Origin: Leptolyngbyaceae cyanobacterium RM1_1_2
GTDB lineage: Bacteria > Cyanobacteriota > Cyanobacteriia > Phormidesmidales > Phormidesmidaceae
Assembly: GCA_012032345.1 (NCBI GenBank)
Contig: JAAUQI010000002.1
Span: 62,001 to 126,000 of the forward strand
Length of the DNA stretch: 64,000 nt
Reading direction: 5' to 3'
Shown here: one piece after another, positions 19,076 through 27,201 of the stretch
Layout of the letters: every line of letters starts with the position of its first letter
Position numbering within the stretch: position 1 is the stretch's first letter
The notes under the pieces: model-generated
Told to the model about the DNA's origin: nothing
Databases searched by the model: none
What the model saw: only the letters and a program-made list of their open reading frames with translations
Program-made: the position numbers and the translations under genes

Positions 19076-19135
19076 ACGCACCACACTCAAAATGTGGCGG
19101 CTTCGGTCGTGAGAGTTCGAGTCTCTCTCCGCCCA
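19054..19135 (+). tRNA. tRNA-Leu(CAA)
   Basis: 82 nt, class II. Acceptor arms GGGCGGA/TCCGCCC with discriminator A. D-arm GGCGGAATTGGTAGACGC. Anticodon stem CCACA/TGTGG encloses CTCAAAA, anticodon CAA. Long variable arm CGGCTTCGGTCG; T-arm GAGTTCGAGTCTC. The first 22 nt overlap the 3' end of the M48 protease gene. Confidence 0.93.
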
Positions 19136-19159
19136 TTCTCAATTTGAGGATAATCAGCC

Positions 19160-19420
19160 ATGGCACAGCAGCTTAAGCGATGGGAGTCTCCTCGCCAGAG
19201 AGGACGCAACCATAAAGGAAAAGGTGGCTCAGCCCGTCAGCGCCAAAAGCTAAAGCAGCGTCAGCTCTGGCGACAGCGGCTTAAAAAATCGGAGGACTCC
19301 GATAAAATTCTGAAAAAAGAGAGGCTAGCCTCTCTTTTTTTGTGCGTTTCTTCGGTTTTCTCAATCAAATTTTTCAGTCAAAATAAACGCAACAGGGTTG
19401 CCGACATTATCACAATTTAG
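19160..19420 (+). CDS. small basic hypothetical protein, possibly mis-terminated
   Basis: Open frame of 86 codons. The first 45 residues are very basic (MAQQLKRWESPRQRGRNHKG, then Arg/Gln/Lys-rich helix) and start with a good TGAGGA ribosome site 9-14 nt before the ATG. The rest runs through a terminator-like hairpin at 19313-19341, so it is unlikely to be genuine. One extra A in the A6 run at 19283-19288 would give a stop at about 19303, before the hairpin, and a protein of about 48 residues. Function unknown; nucleic-acid binding is a guess from charge. Confidence 0.4.
   Translation: MAQQLKRWESPRQRGRNHKGKGGSARQRQKLKQRQLWRQRLKKSEDSDKILKKERLASLFLCVSSVFSIKFFSQNKRNRVADIITI
19313..19341 (+). 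terminator. intrinsic terminator
   Basis: AAAAAAGAGAGGC-TA-GCCTCTCTTTTTTT: a self-complementary hairpin with a long A run before and a T run after. It fits the end of a transcript from tRNA-Leu and the small basic protein. Confidence 0.75.
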
Positions 19421-19499
19421 CTCTTGGGGAACTAAGAGACGAGATCCGAAAGTGGGAACCCTATAGACAGATGCAATCTTTCATTTTGGGTAAATTGCT

Positions 19500-20006
19500 T
19501 TGAACGAGGACGCTGTTGAGCAACTACCTGTAGTTTCGGCTGTATCTACCCCGCCCGAACTGACAGGATGTCCCTACCTGGTTACGCTTTGCACCTACCA
19601 AAAAGAGTCTCTGTTCGGCGATTTGAGCCATGAAACTCCTGATCTCAACGAGATTGGTAGAATCGCTGCCGATGAATGGGTGCGCTCATCGGCTAGACAT
19701 CGGGAAATTCAGCTAGACCGATGGGCGCTGAGGCCCGACCGCATCGAAGGAATTGTAATTGTTAACTCAGAAGCTGCTTTAAGAGAAGCAAGCCGAGATC
19801 GCCACACAGCTTTGACCAAGCCGCGATCGCTTTCTTCCTTTGTGGCAGGATTCAAGGCGGCTGCCGCTAAGCGAATTAATCTGCTGCGTAATCAGCCCGG
19901 TGTACCGGTGTGGGAACGAAGCTACCAGGAGCAGAGAGTGCCTGACTCGTTCACCCTAAATCGCTTACGGCAAAAAATGGAAAAAGATTCCTGCGGGTTG
20001 GTTTAG
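19500..20006 (+). CDS. RAYT-like (TnpA-REP, IS200-related) protein without HUH residues
   Basis: 168 residues starting at TTG 19500. The whole length follows the REP-associated tyrosine transposase pattern: YLVTLCTYQKESLFG, a GRIAADEW helix, the core strand LDRWALRPDRIEGIVIV, KPRSLSSFVAGFKAAAAKRIN, and VWERSYQEQRV. In active members the core strand reads MPNHVHGI with two metal-binding His. Here they are Arg and Glu, so nickase activity should be lost. The Tyr in WERSYQE is at the expected place. It is a domesticated or decayed single-gene transposase; no flanking REP palindromes were recognised. Confidence 0.75.
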   Translation: MNEDAVEQLPVVSAVSTPPELTGCPYLVTLCTYQKESLFGDLSHETPDLNEIGRIAADEWVRSSARHREIQLDRWALRPDRIEGIVIVNSEAALREASRDRHTALTKPRSLSSFVAGFKAAAAKRINLLRNQPGVPVWERSYQEQRVPDSFTLNRLRQKMEKDSCGLV

Positions 20007-20152
20007 CATCAGCGCCCTGAGGCAAACTGTTGGCTCATTAAGTTCAAATAAATTAACCCAGCCTGAACACTCGGGGGGCGAGGGCATTGTGCTGAACAAT
20101 AAAAAGCTTTAAGTTGAGAACGCCAGATCTAGCCAACAGCGCCTGCTCATCT

Positions 20153-20788
20153 ATGGCCGGACAAGTTTACACAATTTGCCATCCGCTGGTTCAGCACAAG
20201 CTCACCCTGATGCGGCGAGCTGAAACCAGCACCGTCAAGTTTCGTGAGCTGCTCAGAGAAATCAGCATGCTGCTAGCTTACGAAGTTACCCGCGACCTGC
20301 CGCTAAAAACAGAGCTGATTCAAACGCCTTTGACTCATATGGAAGCCCCAGTGCTGGCATCTGATAAAAAGATGGTAATTATCTCTATCATGCGAGCCGG
20401 GCAGGGCATCTTAGACGGTATTCTAGAGCTGATTCCGTCAGCTCGGGTGGGCCACATTGGGCTGTACCGCGATCCGCGATCTCACGTAGTTGTTGAGTAC
20501 TACTTCAAAGTCCCTCAGGATATTGCCGATCGAGATGTGCTGCTAGTAGATCCCATGATTGCTACAGGCAATACGGCAGTTGCCGCCATCAATCGTCTGA
20601 AACAGATTCAGACACGCTCAATTCGGTTTGTCTGCCTGCTAGCGGCCCCAGAAGGAATCGAACAGCTGCACGCCATACACCCGGATGTGCCCCTGTACAC
20701 AGCTGCTATAGACGACAAGCTGGACGAAAATGGCTACATTTTGCCAGGACTGGGGGATGCAGGCGATCGCTTATTTGGCACTCGGTAG
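20153..20788 (+). CDS. upp: uracil phosphoribosyltransferase
   Basis: 211 residues from ATG 20153, the normal family length; the frame opens 39 nt earlier at a TTG. Salvages uracil with PRPP to make UMP. Motifs: N-terminal [13 protein letters not shown], the PRPP loop [15 protein letters not shown] and the C-terminal uracil-binding [16 protein letters not shown]. Soluble cytoplasmic enzyme. A strong hairpin follows the stop. Confidence 0.95.
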   Translation: MAGQVYTICHPLVQHKLTLMRRAETSTVKFRELLREISMLLAYEVTRDLPLKTELIQTPLTHMEAPVLASDKKMVIISIMRAGQGILDGILELIPSARVGHIGLYRDPRSHVVVEYYFKVPQDIADRDVLLVDPMIATGNTAVAAINRLKQIQTRSIRFVCLLAAPEGIEQLHAIHPDVPLYTAAIDDKLDENGYILPGLGDAGDRLFGTR

Positions 20789-20802
20789 GTCATTTTGATC
20801 TA

Positions 20803-20837
20803 CGCAATTCAGCCACAATATTTGTGGCTGAATTGCG
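20803..20837. terminator. hairpin after upp
   Basis: Perfect 16-nt arms CGCAATTCAGCCACAA (20803-20818) and complement (20822-20837) around a 3-nt loop. There is no long T run after it, so it may act as a transcript-end stabiliser rather than a classical terminator. Confidence 0.6.
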
Positions 20838-20971
20838 GATGGGGTATTTCTGGATTTATAACACTGCTGCTCGTTACCCTAAAAATAGGTACGGATTGAC
20901 CCACCTGAAACAGTCCAGGCAACTGTTTTATGATGAAGTTGTCAAGTTTCCTAGCAACTAAGCGAGATCTC

Positions 20972-21634
20972 ATGGCTTTATTTGGACTGGGTAAAAAAGC
21001 AACTATGCCTTCCGCTGATGAAGCGCTGACGGGGCGCGATCAGGCAACGGCTGTTCCTGAAAAGCACTATGTCAACGGCAATCGCCTAACCCCTCCCTAT
21101 CCAGAGGGCATGAAAACTGCACTGTTTGGCATGGGCTGCTTTTGGGGAGCTGAGCGCAAATTTTGGCAGTTAGAGGGGGTCTACTCAACGGCTGTGGGCT
21201 ATGCGGGTGGGCATACGCCAAACCCGACGTATCAGGAAGTCTGCAGCGGCATGACGGGGCACAATGAGGTCGTCCAGGTTGTTTACAATCCTGATGTCAT
21301 TAGCTACGAGCAACTGCTTAAAGTCTTTTGGGAAAGCCACAATCCTACTCAGGGAATGCGCCAGGGAAATGATACCGGAACCCAGTACCGCTCAGGTATT
21401 TATGTTTACTCTGACGAACAGCGCCAGCTAGCTGAAGCGGCTCGCAAGGCTTACCAGCAGGCGCTGCAGCAGGCAAACTACGGCAAAATCACTACTGAAA
21501 TCCTAGAGGCACCTGAGTTTTACTATGCAGAGGAGTATCACCAGCAGTATCTAGCTAAAAACCCAGGCGGCTATTGTGGTCTAGGGGGTACTAACGTTGC
21601 TTGCCCAATCGGGTTAGAAGTTGGCGTTGAGTAA
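20972..21634 (+). CDS. msrA: peptide-methionine (S)-S-oxide reductase
   Basis: 220 residues from ATG 20972, which gives the MALFGLGKK start typical of cyanobacterial MsrA; an ATG at 20930 is also in frame. Catalytic Cys in [13 protein letters not shown], then [25 protein letters not shown], and a C-terminal [14 protein letters not shown] with possible resolving Cys. It repairs oxidised methionine using thioredoxin; a thioredoxin gene is at 60.9 kb. Followed by a terminator. Confidence 0.95.
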   Translation: MALFGLGKKATMPSADEALTGRDQATAVPEKHYVNGNRLTPPYPEGMKTALFGMGCFWGAERKFWQLEGVYSTAVGYAGGHTPNPTYQEVCSGMTGHNEVVQVVYNPDVISYEQLLKVFWESHNPTQGMRQGNDTGTQYRSGIYVYSDEQRQLAEAARKAYQQALQQANYGKITTEILEAPEFYYAEEYHQQYLAKNPGGYCGLGGTNVACPIGLEVGVE

Positions 21635-21665
21635 GCGCTTACTTTCATAAAGTTCCGGCACCTTT

Positions 21666-21709
21666 AAAAACGCTGGTTGTGAGATCCTGCTTACAACCAG
21701 CGTTTTAAA
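21666..21709 (+). terminator. terminator after msrA
   Basis: 14-nt perfect arms AAAACGCTGGTTGT (21667-21680) and complement (21693-21706) with a 12-nt loop, T-rich at the 3' side. The remainder of the 21635-21950 gap holds nothing recognised. Confidence 0.75.
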
Positions 21710-21950
21710 TTTATTGCCTGTGAGTATGAGAAAAATTTTAAGTAATTTGTCGCCTCCTGTAGTTTAGCGATCGCAGATTAATATTCCCGGCGTTGCTGTA
21801 GTCTAGAGCGCTAAAAGCTACTCTAGGGGGGCTGTCAATTCTTCTTGGGTGCATCAGCATAGCAATATCGGCAATGACCCGCTACAGGCTGGGAAATTTT
21901 TTATGAAACCTGTTTCCTCTGATCAATCTTTAGCAACGCGCCTCTTTGGC

Positions 21951-22906
21951 CAGGGTTAATTCATTGTAAGAGACGAAAAATCTTCTCAACCTGGTTGGCA
22001 AGCTCCCGTAGAGCGGAAGTGACCGATTTGAAGCCATACAGTCGGAGCAAATTGATAGTAATCCGCCGCCGTTCAACACAGAGAATAGTTTTCGCCCCCT
22101 GCCAGTGTTGAGGATCAATCCCTTGAGCCGAATACACGCTGACCAGCCGCTGTTCTTGGCGACCATGGTGGCATTCGAAGGGGGTTAGCGCAGTTTGACG
22201 CGGTTGGCGATAGCGAACGATCGTCTCAAGCTGGCGATAGAGTTTTCCCTGATTCTTTTTGACCGACACCACATAGTCATTGCCCCCCGCCACAATGAGC
22301 GACAGTGTTTTTTTGGGCGTGAAGTGCATCCAGACTGAAGACCACACCACTCAGGTGGAGCTTCTCCAGCAAGTACTGCACCACCTTCAATTCGCTCGTT
22401 TCGGTGGTGGTTAGCGCCGCTAAATCAACGGTGATCCCTTGGGCTTGAGCAAAGACACTGACGAGTCCGACAAAGCGCGTTTTGCCGTCATCCTCGGTGA
22501 TGGGTTGTCGAATCCGTTTCCCGTCAATGGCATAGACATCGTCGTCAACGGTGAGATGTTGGCGCATCCATTGAACGATGGCACCGCTGAGCGCGGCAAA
22601 GTCAAGCCCGATATGCGCTCGCCGGAACGTCGAAAAGGAAGGTAAGGCGTCGAGTTCAATCTGCAATAAGCAAGCCACCTCTGAACCATAGCGTTTTGCA
22701 AACTCCTCTAGGGGGCGATTTCCCTGATACCCCGCTAAATTGCCCATCACCATGCAGACCAAAATGATCCATAACGGATGGCGTTTCCCACGCGCCTGAC
22801 GGTAATCCAAGACCGTCTGTAGAGTTTCGATCAGGTTCATGGCAACACTGGCGATAGAGGGTGCCTGACAGCATAATTTTTATCTCATCACAGTGAATTA
22901 GCCCTG
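21951..22906 (-). mobile_element. decayed ISAs1-family insertion sequence
   Basis: 956 bp bounded by imperfect terminal inverted repeats. The left end reads CAGGGTTAATTCATTGTAAG from 21951; the right end on the minus strand reads CAGGGCTAATTCACTGTGAT from 22906. The transposase occupies almost the whole element and its stop lies inside the left repeat. No target duplication is seen: the 8-10 nt outside each end do not match. This suggests an old insertion or later rearrangement. Confidence 0.8.
21961..22840 (-). pseudogene. ISAs1-family transposase, frameshifted and internally deleted
   Basis: Two frames together give the family pattern: N-terminal DYRQARGKRHPLW, FSTFRRAH, the DDE-like AIDGKRIRQP and FSLDALHAQK, then GGNDYVVSVKKNQGKL, and the C-terminal INLLRLYGF...ELANQVEKIFRLLQ. 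The frames join at a T7 run (22308-22314 on the plus strand), where six would restore reading. Between VERRR and ITINLLRLYGF about 60-70 residues of the usual family are missing, including the region that holds the last acidic residue. It should be inactive even if the frameshift is an error. Confidence 0.8.
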
Positions 22907-23014
22907 GGCTTCCTGGGACGGTTACAATACTTTTAATCTATTTCGATCAATGAATATTTGAGGAATTCGCTGATTTTGACTCGTAACGCAGTATGTTGCA
23001 ATGTTTAAGCAATA

Positions 23015-23054
23015 GTAAAGTAGCATACCGTTTATGGCTGATCTTCGCTACAGT
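23015..23054 (+). promoter_or_regulatory. putative NtcA-activated promoter without an assigned gene
   Basis: GTA-AAGTAGCA-TAC at 23015-23028 is followed after 20 nt by TACAGT (23049-23054), matching GTA-N8-TAC / N20-24 / TAN3T. A start near 23061 would produce an RNA with no coding frame. The combined pattern is expected about once by chance in 64 kb, so it is suggestive only. Confidence 0.4.
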
Positions 23055-23322
23055 TTAAGCATCAGCTAGCTGATTAAAGGCTCAGCGACAAGGTCATCGC
23101 AGGCGTTTTGCTGTTTATCCTGCTAGCCGCTTTTTGAAGGAGAACGGTGTCAGAAAAGTGGATGATCTTCTCTATAGGACGTAACTTTAGAGCCTTCTGC
23201 CAACAAGATCGGTAGATTTTTATGGTGCAGGGTTTTTACCGTTTCCCCTGCTTTACAGTGTCCGAGGGAATGCGAAACCATTCGTCAGAACAGTCTGAGG
23301 CGCTGTCATGTCATGGCTAATC

Positions 23323-23345
23323 AGTCAGGCCAAACGAGCCTGACT
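23323..23345. repeat. 8-bp hairpin in the geneless region
   Basis: AGTCAGGC at 23323-23330 and GCCTGACT at 23338-23345 enclose CAAACGA. No T run follows. It could be a structure in an untranslated RNA. Confidence 0.4.
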
Positions 23346-23558
23346 TGCTCAGGGTCTTAGCGATTGTTTCGTTGAGACTCTTTTGTTATGAATCTGTTAC
23401 GAGCAGATTGTCAAACAGCTAGGGCTATGGTAAGAATAGTTTTCAGAACTGCTGAACCATTGACCGAGGGCAAGCGCACACGCTGGCTGCTATGTTAGCT
23501 TTGTCATCAACCCTAAAGCTAGCAGCTTTACGCTTAAGTCAACAGCCGACTCATCAAC

Positions 23559-24191
23559 ATGTCAAAGCGCGATCGCAGTGAATTTTCTCTAGAGGGCCGC
23601 TTTCTAGGATTTTCACCCCAGGGAACCACCGATAACAAGTATATTGATTTGCTCACCGCCCAAGGGGGACATCGCATCAGGCTGCGCAAATCTCTGCGGC
23701 CTATTCTAGCTGATTATCTGCTGCCAGGAGATCTGATTCGTGTTTTGGGTGAGCAAAAAGCGGATGACTCCGGCCAGTCGTCACGGATGAAAGCGCTCAA
23801 AATAGTTCGACTCGCCCCTGACCGGCTTCAGAATCAACCTGTTGAAGTCGATAGAGAAGAGAGCTTCTCTCAAACCGCTCCCCCTCAAGAGACTCCCAAA
23901 CACGCTAAAACTTCAGATCAAAAATCAGGCAAAATCTTAGTCTGCGAAAAGTCAAGCTGTCGCAAACGCGGCAGTGCCAAAGTTTGTCAGCAGCTCACCG
24001 ATAGCTTAGAGCAAGCGGGTCTTAGCGATCGCGTTACCCTCAAAAAAACGGGCTGTATGGGACACTGCAAAAGCGGCCCCCACTTAGTCTTTATGCCCGA
24101 TAAAAAGCGCTACAGCGGCGTTGAGCCAAAAGCCGCCGCCGCCCTGATTGACCAGCACTTCGGCAATTCTGAGGGCGATCGCCAGTCGTGA
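23559..24191 (+). CDS. thioredoxin-like [2Fe-2S] ferredoxin with N-terminal extension
   Basis: 210 residues in two parts. Residues 1-95 form a small beta-rich domain (EGRFLGFSPQG, IRLRKSLRP, LLPGDLIRVLGE) that suggests an OB-like fold. After a disordered linker, residues 125-205 are a thioredoxin-like [2Fe-2S] domain with four Cys: LVCEKSSCRKRG and TGCMGHCKSGP. This Cys arrangement resembles the NuoE/24-kDa subunit and Shethna-type ferredoxins. Its stop overlaps the next gene by 4 nt (GTGA), so the two are translationally coupled. Likely an electron carrier or Fe-S assembly factor. Confidence 0.82.
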   Translation: MSKRDRSEFSLEGRFLGFSPQGTTDNKYIDLLTAQGGHRIRLRKSLRPILADYLLPGDLIRVLGEQKADDSGQSSRMKALKIVRLAPDRLQNQPVEVDREESFSQTAPPQETPKHAKTSDQKSGKILVCEKSSCRKRGSAKVCQQLTDSLEQAGLSDRVTLKKTGCMGHCKSGPHLVFMPDKKRYSGVEPKAAAALIDQHFGNSEGDRQS

Positions 24192-25405
24192 CTCCAGCTA
24201 CCCGCCAAAGCTCAGCCTTGCGCCACCTGATTGCCCAGCAGATTCAGGCCAGCTTACCGCCGCGCATCACCTTTGCTGAGTATATGGAGCTGGCTCTCTA
24301 TCAGCCAGAGTGGGGCTACTACGCCAGCCAAGATCCAGCCCTTGGCCCTGCTGGAGACTTCGTGACCTCACCTCATCTGGGCCATGACTTTGGTGAACTG
24401 ATAGCGGTGCAGCTAGCTGAGTTTTGGCACTGCCTGGACAGACCTAAGCCGTTTTCTTTAGTAGAGATGGGGGCCGGACAGGGCTTGGTGGCGGCTGATG
24501 TGCTATCGGCTCTGCAGCAAAACTACTCGGACTGTTTTGCTGCGGTAGAGTACATGATTGTGGAAAAGTCAGCCGCGCTAATTCAAGAGCAGCAGCAGCG
24601 ACTACAGCCCTGGCAGAATCAGGTGACTTTGCAATGGCGATCGCTGCCTGAAATTCCCCCCAATTCAATCACGGGCTGCTTTTTCTCCAATGAGCTGGTG
24701 GATGCCTTTCCGGTGCATCGCGTGGTTCTAACCGAAACTGGACTGCAGGAAATTTACGTAGGGCTGGCTGATTCGCCCTCTCTCTCGGAACCTACTTTTC
24801 AAGACGTGCAGGGGCCGCTTTCTACCCCCAAGCTGTCAGGCTACTTTGACCTAGTTGGGGTTGCAATCCAGCCGCCGCGCTATCCGATTGGCTACCAGAG
24901 CGAGATTAACTTAGCCGCTCTAGACTGGATAGAAACGGTCGCCCGCAAACTGCAGCGAGGCTATCTGCTGACGATTGACTACGGCTACCCGGCCAGCCGC
25001 TACTACGGGCCATCTCGCTCTCAGGGAACGCTGCAGGGTTACTACCGCCATGCTCATCACAACGACCCTTACGCCCACATCGGCCATCAAGATCTCACCG
25101 CTCACGTAGACTTTACTGGCCTAGAGCGATGGGGACAGCAGTGCGGCCTGGAAAAGCTAGAAGCGACGCAGCAGGCTCTGTTTTTGATGGCGCTGGGCTT
25201 GGGCGATCGCCTCAGTGCCCTAGCCGAAACCCCAGAAATCGATCGCCCCACAGTGCAGACGGTGCTGCGACGACGAGATCTGCTGCACCGCCTGATCGAT
25301 CCGATGGGTTTAGGAAACTTTGGCGTGCTGCTGCAGGCTAAAGGGCTAAGCGCTGATGAACGTGGGCGATCGCTCAAAGGCTTCACCGTGCCGCCGCTGC
25401 TCTGA
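24188..25405 (+). CDS. MidA/NDUFAF7-type SAM-dependent methyltransferase
   Basis: 405 residues, GTG start overlapping the upstream stop. The N-terminal ITFAEYMELALYQPEWGYY and FVTSPHLGHDFGELIA, the SAM loop LVEMGAGQGLVAADVL and FFSNELVDAFPVHRV are the signature of the MidA (COG1565) family. Its eukaryotic member NDUFAF7 methylates an arginine in the NDUFS2 subunit of complex I. The cyanobacterial counterpart may act on NdhH of NDH-1; this is inference. The 3' end overlaps the convergent dusB by 60 nt. Confidence 0.88.
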   Translation: MTPATRQSSALRHLIAQQIQASLPPRITFAEYMELALYQPEWGYYASQDPALGPAGDFVTSPHLGHDFGELIAVQLAEFWHCLDRPKPFSLVEMGAGQGLVAADVLSALQQNYSDCFAAVEYMIVEKSAALIQEQQQRLQPWQNQVTLQWRSLPEIPPNSITGCFFSNELVDAFPVHRVVLTETGLQEIYVGLADSPSLSEPTFQDVQGPLSTPKLSGYFDLVGVAIQPPRYPIGYQSEINLAALDWIETVARKLQRGYLLTIDYGYPASRYYGPSRSQGTLQGYYRHAHHNDPYAHIGHQDLTAHVDFTGLERWGQQCGLEKLEATQQALFLMALGLGDRLSALAETPEIDRPTVQTVLRRRDLLHRLIDPMGLGNFGVLLQAKGLSADERGRSLKGFTVPPLL

Positions 25406-26422
25406 TTTAGATGAATGGCTCAGGAGGGCGATCGCGCGCTCAAGCAGCTCACAGCCTTCTTCAACAGTTTCTATCTGGCACAGGCGATCGCGCAGATCTG
25501 CCGCCCCCTCAAACCCTTTGGCATACCAGGCCATGTGCTTACGAGCCTGCCGAATGCCGCGCACACCCTTATACTCTGCCAGCATGATCAAATGCTCTCG
25601 GGCACACCGCAGGCGTTCCGCTACCGTCGGCGGCTGCCGCAGTTCTGCAGTTTTCAAGAAATGATCGATCTCGCCCACCAAAAAGGGGTAGCCCAGCGTA
25701 CCGCGAGAACACATCACCCCGTCTGCTCCTGTCTGCACCAGGCAGCGCGCCGCCGCCTCAGCTGAAAAGATATCCCCGTTGGCAATCACCGGAATGCTGA
25801 GCGCCTGCTTCACCTGAGCAATCCACTCCCACCGGGCCGTGCCTGCATAGCCCTGCGATCGGGTGCGCCCGTGCAGCGTCAGCATCTCGGCACCCGCCTC
25901 CTGCATTCTCAGCCCAAATTCCACTGCGTTAATATCGTCATCGTCCCAGCCGATGCGGGTCTTGACGGTCACGGGCACGTCTACCACCGCCGCCACTGAG
26001 CGCACAATTTCAGCCGCCATCTGCGGATGGCGCAGCAGAGATGAGCCACCACCCTTGCGGGTAATTTTATTCACTGGGCAGCCCATATTGATATCCACTG
26101 TGTCTGCCCCTTCGGCCACGGCTTTGAGCGCCGCTGCCGCCAAAAAGTCAGGCCGACAGTCAAAAAGCTGAATGCTAACGGGGCGCTCGTTGGGGTCAAT
26201 ATCCATCAGCTTGGGTAGCTGCTGCATGTGGTGCAGCTCTGAGGCGCTCACCATCTCGGTATACATCATGGAGTCAGGTGCATAGCGCCGCACTAGCCGC
26301 CGAAAAACCAGATCGGTAACCCCCGAAAGCGGCGACTGCAAAACTCGACTGGCCACTTCCACCCGGCCAATTTTGAGCGGAGTTGCCAAGCGCTGCTTCA
26401 GGGCATCAGGAAGAATAGGCAT
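25346..26422 (-). CDS. dusB: tRNA-dihydrouridine synthase
   Basis: 358 residues. FMN-dependent TIM barrel reducing uridine to dihydrouridine in tRNA D-loops. Motifs: LQSPLSGVTDLVFRRLVRR, VDINMGCPVNKITRKGGGSSLL (catalytic Cys), VTVKTRIGWDDD, LTLHGRTRSQGY and VIANGDI. The C-terminal helical domain is present. The final 20 codons overlap the methyltransferase gene on the other strand. Confidence 0.93.
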   Translation of the reverse strand: MPILPDALKQRLATPLKIGRVEVASRVLQSPLSGVTDLVFRRLVRRYAPDSMMYTEMVSASELHHMQQLPKLMDIDPNERPVSIQLFDCRPDFLAAAALKAVAEGADTVDINMGCPVNKITRKGGGSSLLRHPQMAAEIVRSVAAVVDVPVTVKTRIGWDDDDINAVEFGLRMQEAGAEMLTLHGRTRSQGYAGTARWEWIAQVKQALSIPVIANGDIFSAEAAARCLVQTGADGVMCSRGTLGYPFLVGEIDHFLKTAELRQPPTVAERLRCAREHLIMLAEYKGVRGIRQARKHMAWYAKGFEGAADLRDRLCQIETVEEGCELLERAIALLSHSSKSEQRRHGEAFERSPTFISA

Positions 26423-26698
26423 AGATAATCGAAGTTGAAGAATGACCCTGACGGCTCCACCATTCTAAAGCTTGAACTGCTGAAAATATTGAGAATGTGA
26501 ACTGAAGCAGAAGTATTCGCCGCTGAAATATTTGTCATGCCCAACGAAGTACCTGCGGAATATTGACCTCTAAAATTACGCGATCGCCCTTCGAGTCTTA
26601 TTTATAATCAGTATCGGAAGAATTACAGTCAATGCCAAGGGATCTGTTTTTGGGCCTGCACTCCCTAGAGCGAGAAACACTACATGGACATTGTTTGA

Positions 26699-27178
26699 TT
26701 ACAAAGCCCAGTCAGGCGCTGATCCTAGACAAACTATTCTATGTAATGCATAACCTCCTAGCTCAGCATTGCTTGGAAAATCAACATCACCTCGGACTGT
26801 GACCGTATAGCCATTCTGAGCGATAACAGATCCTGCTATTCCGTCTGTGCAATGCACTTCGTAAGCATTTTCCTCTACTGATGCACCTTCAGGAGCATCA
26901 GCAATTGTCCTAGTTTGTACTCTATAACGTTGATACATTCCCGTAAGGCTATCTTCCACTAATTCTAAGGACATAATTCTGGAAGACCAAGCCTCATTAT
27001 CTCTCCAAGACTGAAAGTAAAGAACTCTCTCTTCAGTAGGCCGAGCAATAAAATCTCTAGGAATATCCCCAATTAGAACAGGCTCGTCATTGACCTGCGC
27101 TATCGTCACAGGAGTTAATGCTACGCTCAAAGCAAGTATAGATAACATCGGAATAAGCACAGGGTTATAGATAATCAA
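26699..27178 (-). CDS. putative exported protein, unknown function
   Basis: 159 codons from a TTG at 27178; an ATG at 27148 (MLSILALSVALTPVTIAQ) is an equally reasonable start. The N-terminus is a clear signal peptide. The mature part is beta-rich with two Cys (VHCTDG, RIVCLG) likely to form a disulphide, and has a mid-segment YRVQTRTIADAPEG. No family recognised. It resembles the next upstream gene in size and style (a secreted protein with a Cys pair), so the two may be an operon. Confidence 0.55.
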   Translation of the reverse strand: MIIYNPVLIPMLSILALSVALTPVTIAQVNDEPVLIGDIPRDFIARPTEERVLYFQSWRDNEAWSSRIMSLELVEDSLTGMYQRYRVQTRTIADAPEGASVEENAYEVHCTDGIAGSVIAQNGYTVTVRGDVDFPSNAELGGYALHRIVCLGSAPDWAL

Positions 27179-27201
27179 ACAACGCTCTTTTCTGGCAAAG
27201 T

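Larger units (their letters stand above)
22907..23558. other. 652-nt geneless region, candidate small-RNA locus
   Basis: No protein-like frame. It contains a GTA-N8-TAC motif at 23015-23028 with a TAN3T box 20 nt downstream, a palindrome TCAGCTAGCTGA at 23062-23073, a weak hairpin plus T5 near 23100-23142, and an 8-bp hairpin at 23323-23345. It also holds the promoter of the ferredoxin-like gene at 23559. Confidence 0.5.

Noticed and set aside
22303-22320. A AAA AAC slippery heptamer in the transposase as a programmed -1 frameshift site
   Set aside because: The heptamer is in phase, but the downstream frame needs +1 (one A fewer), so -1 slippage would not produce the known C-terminus.
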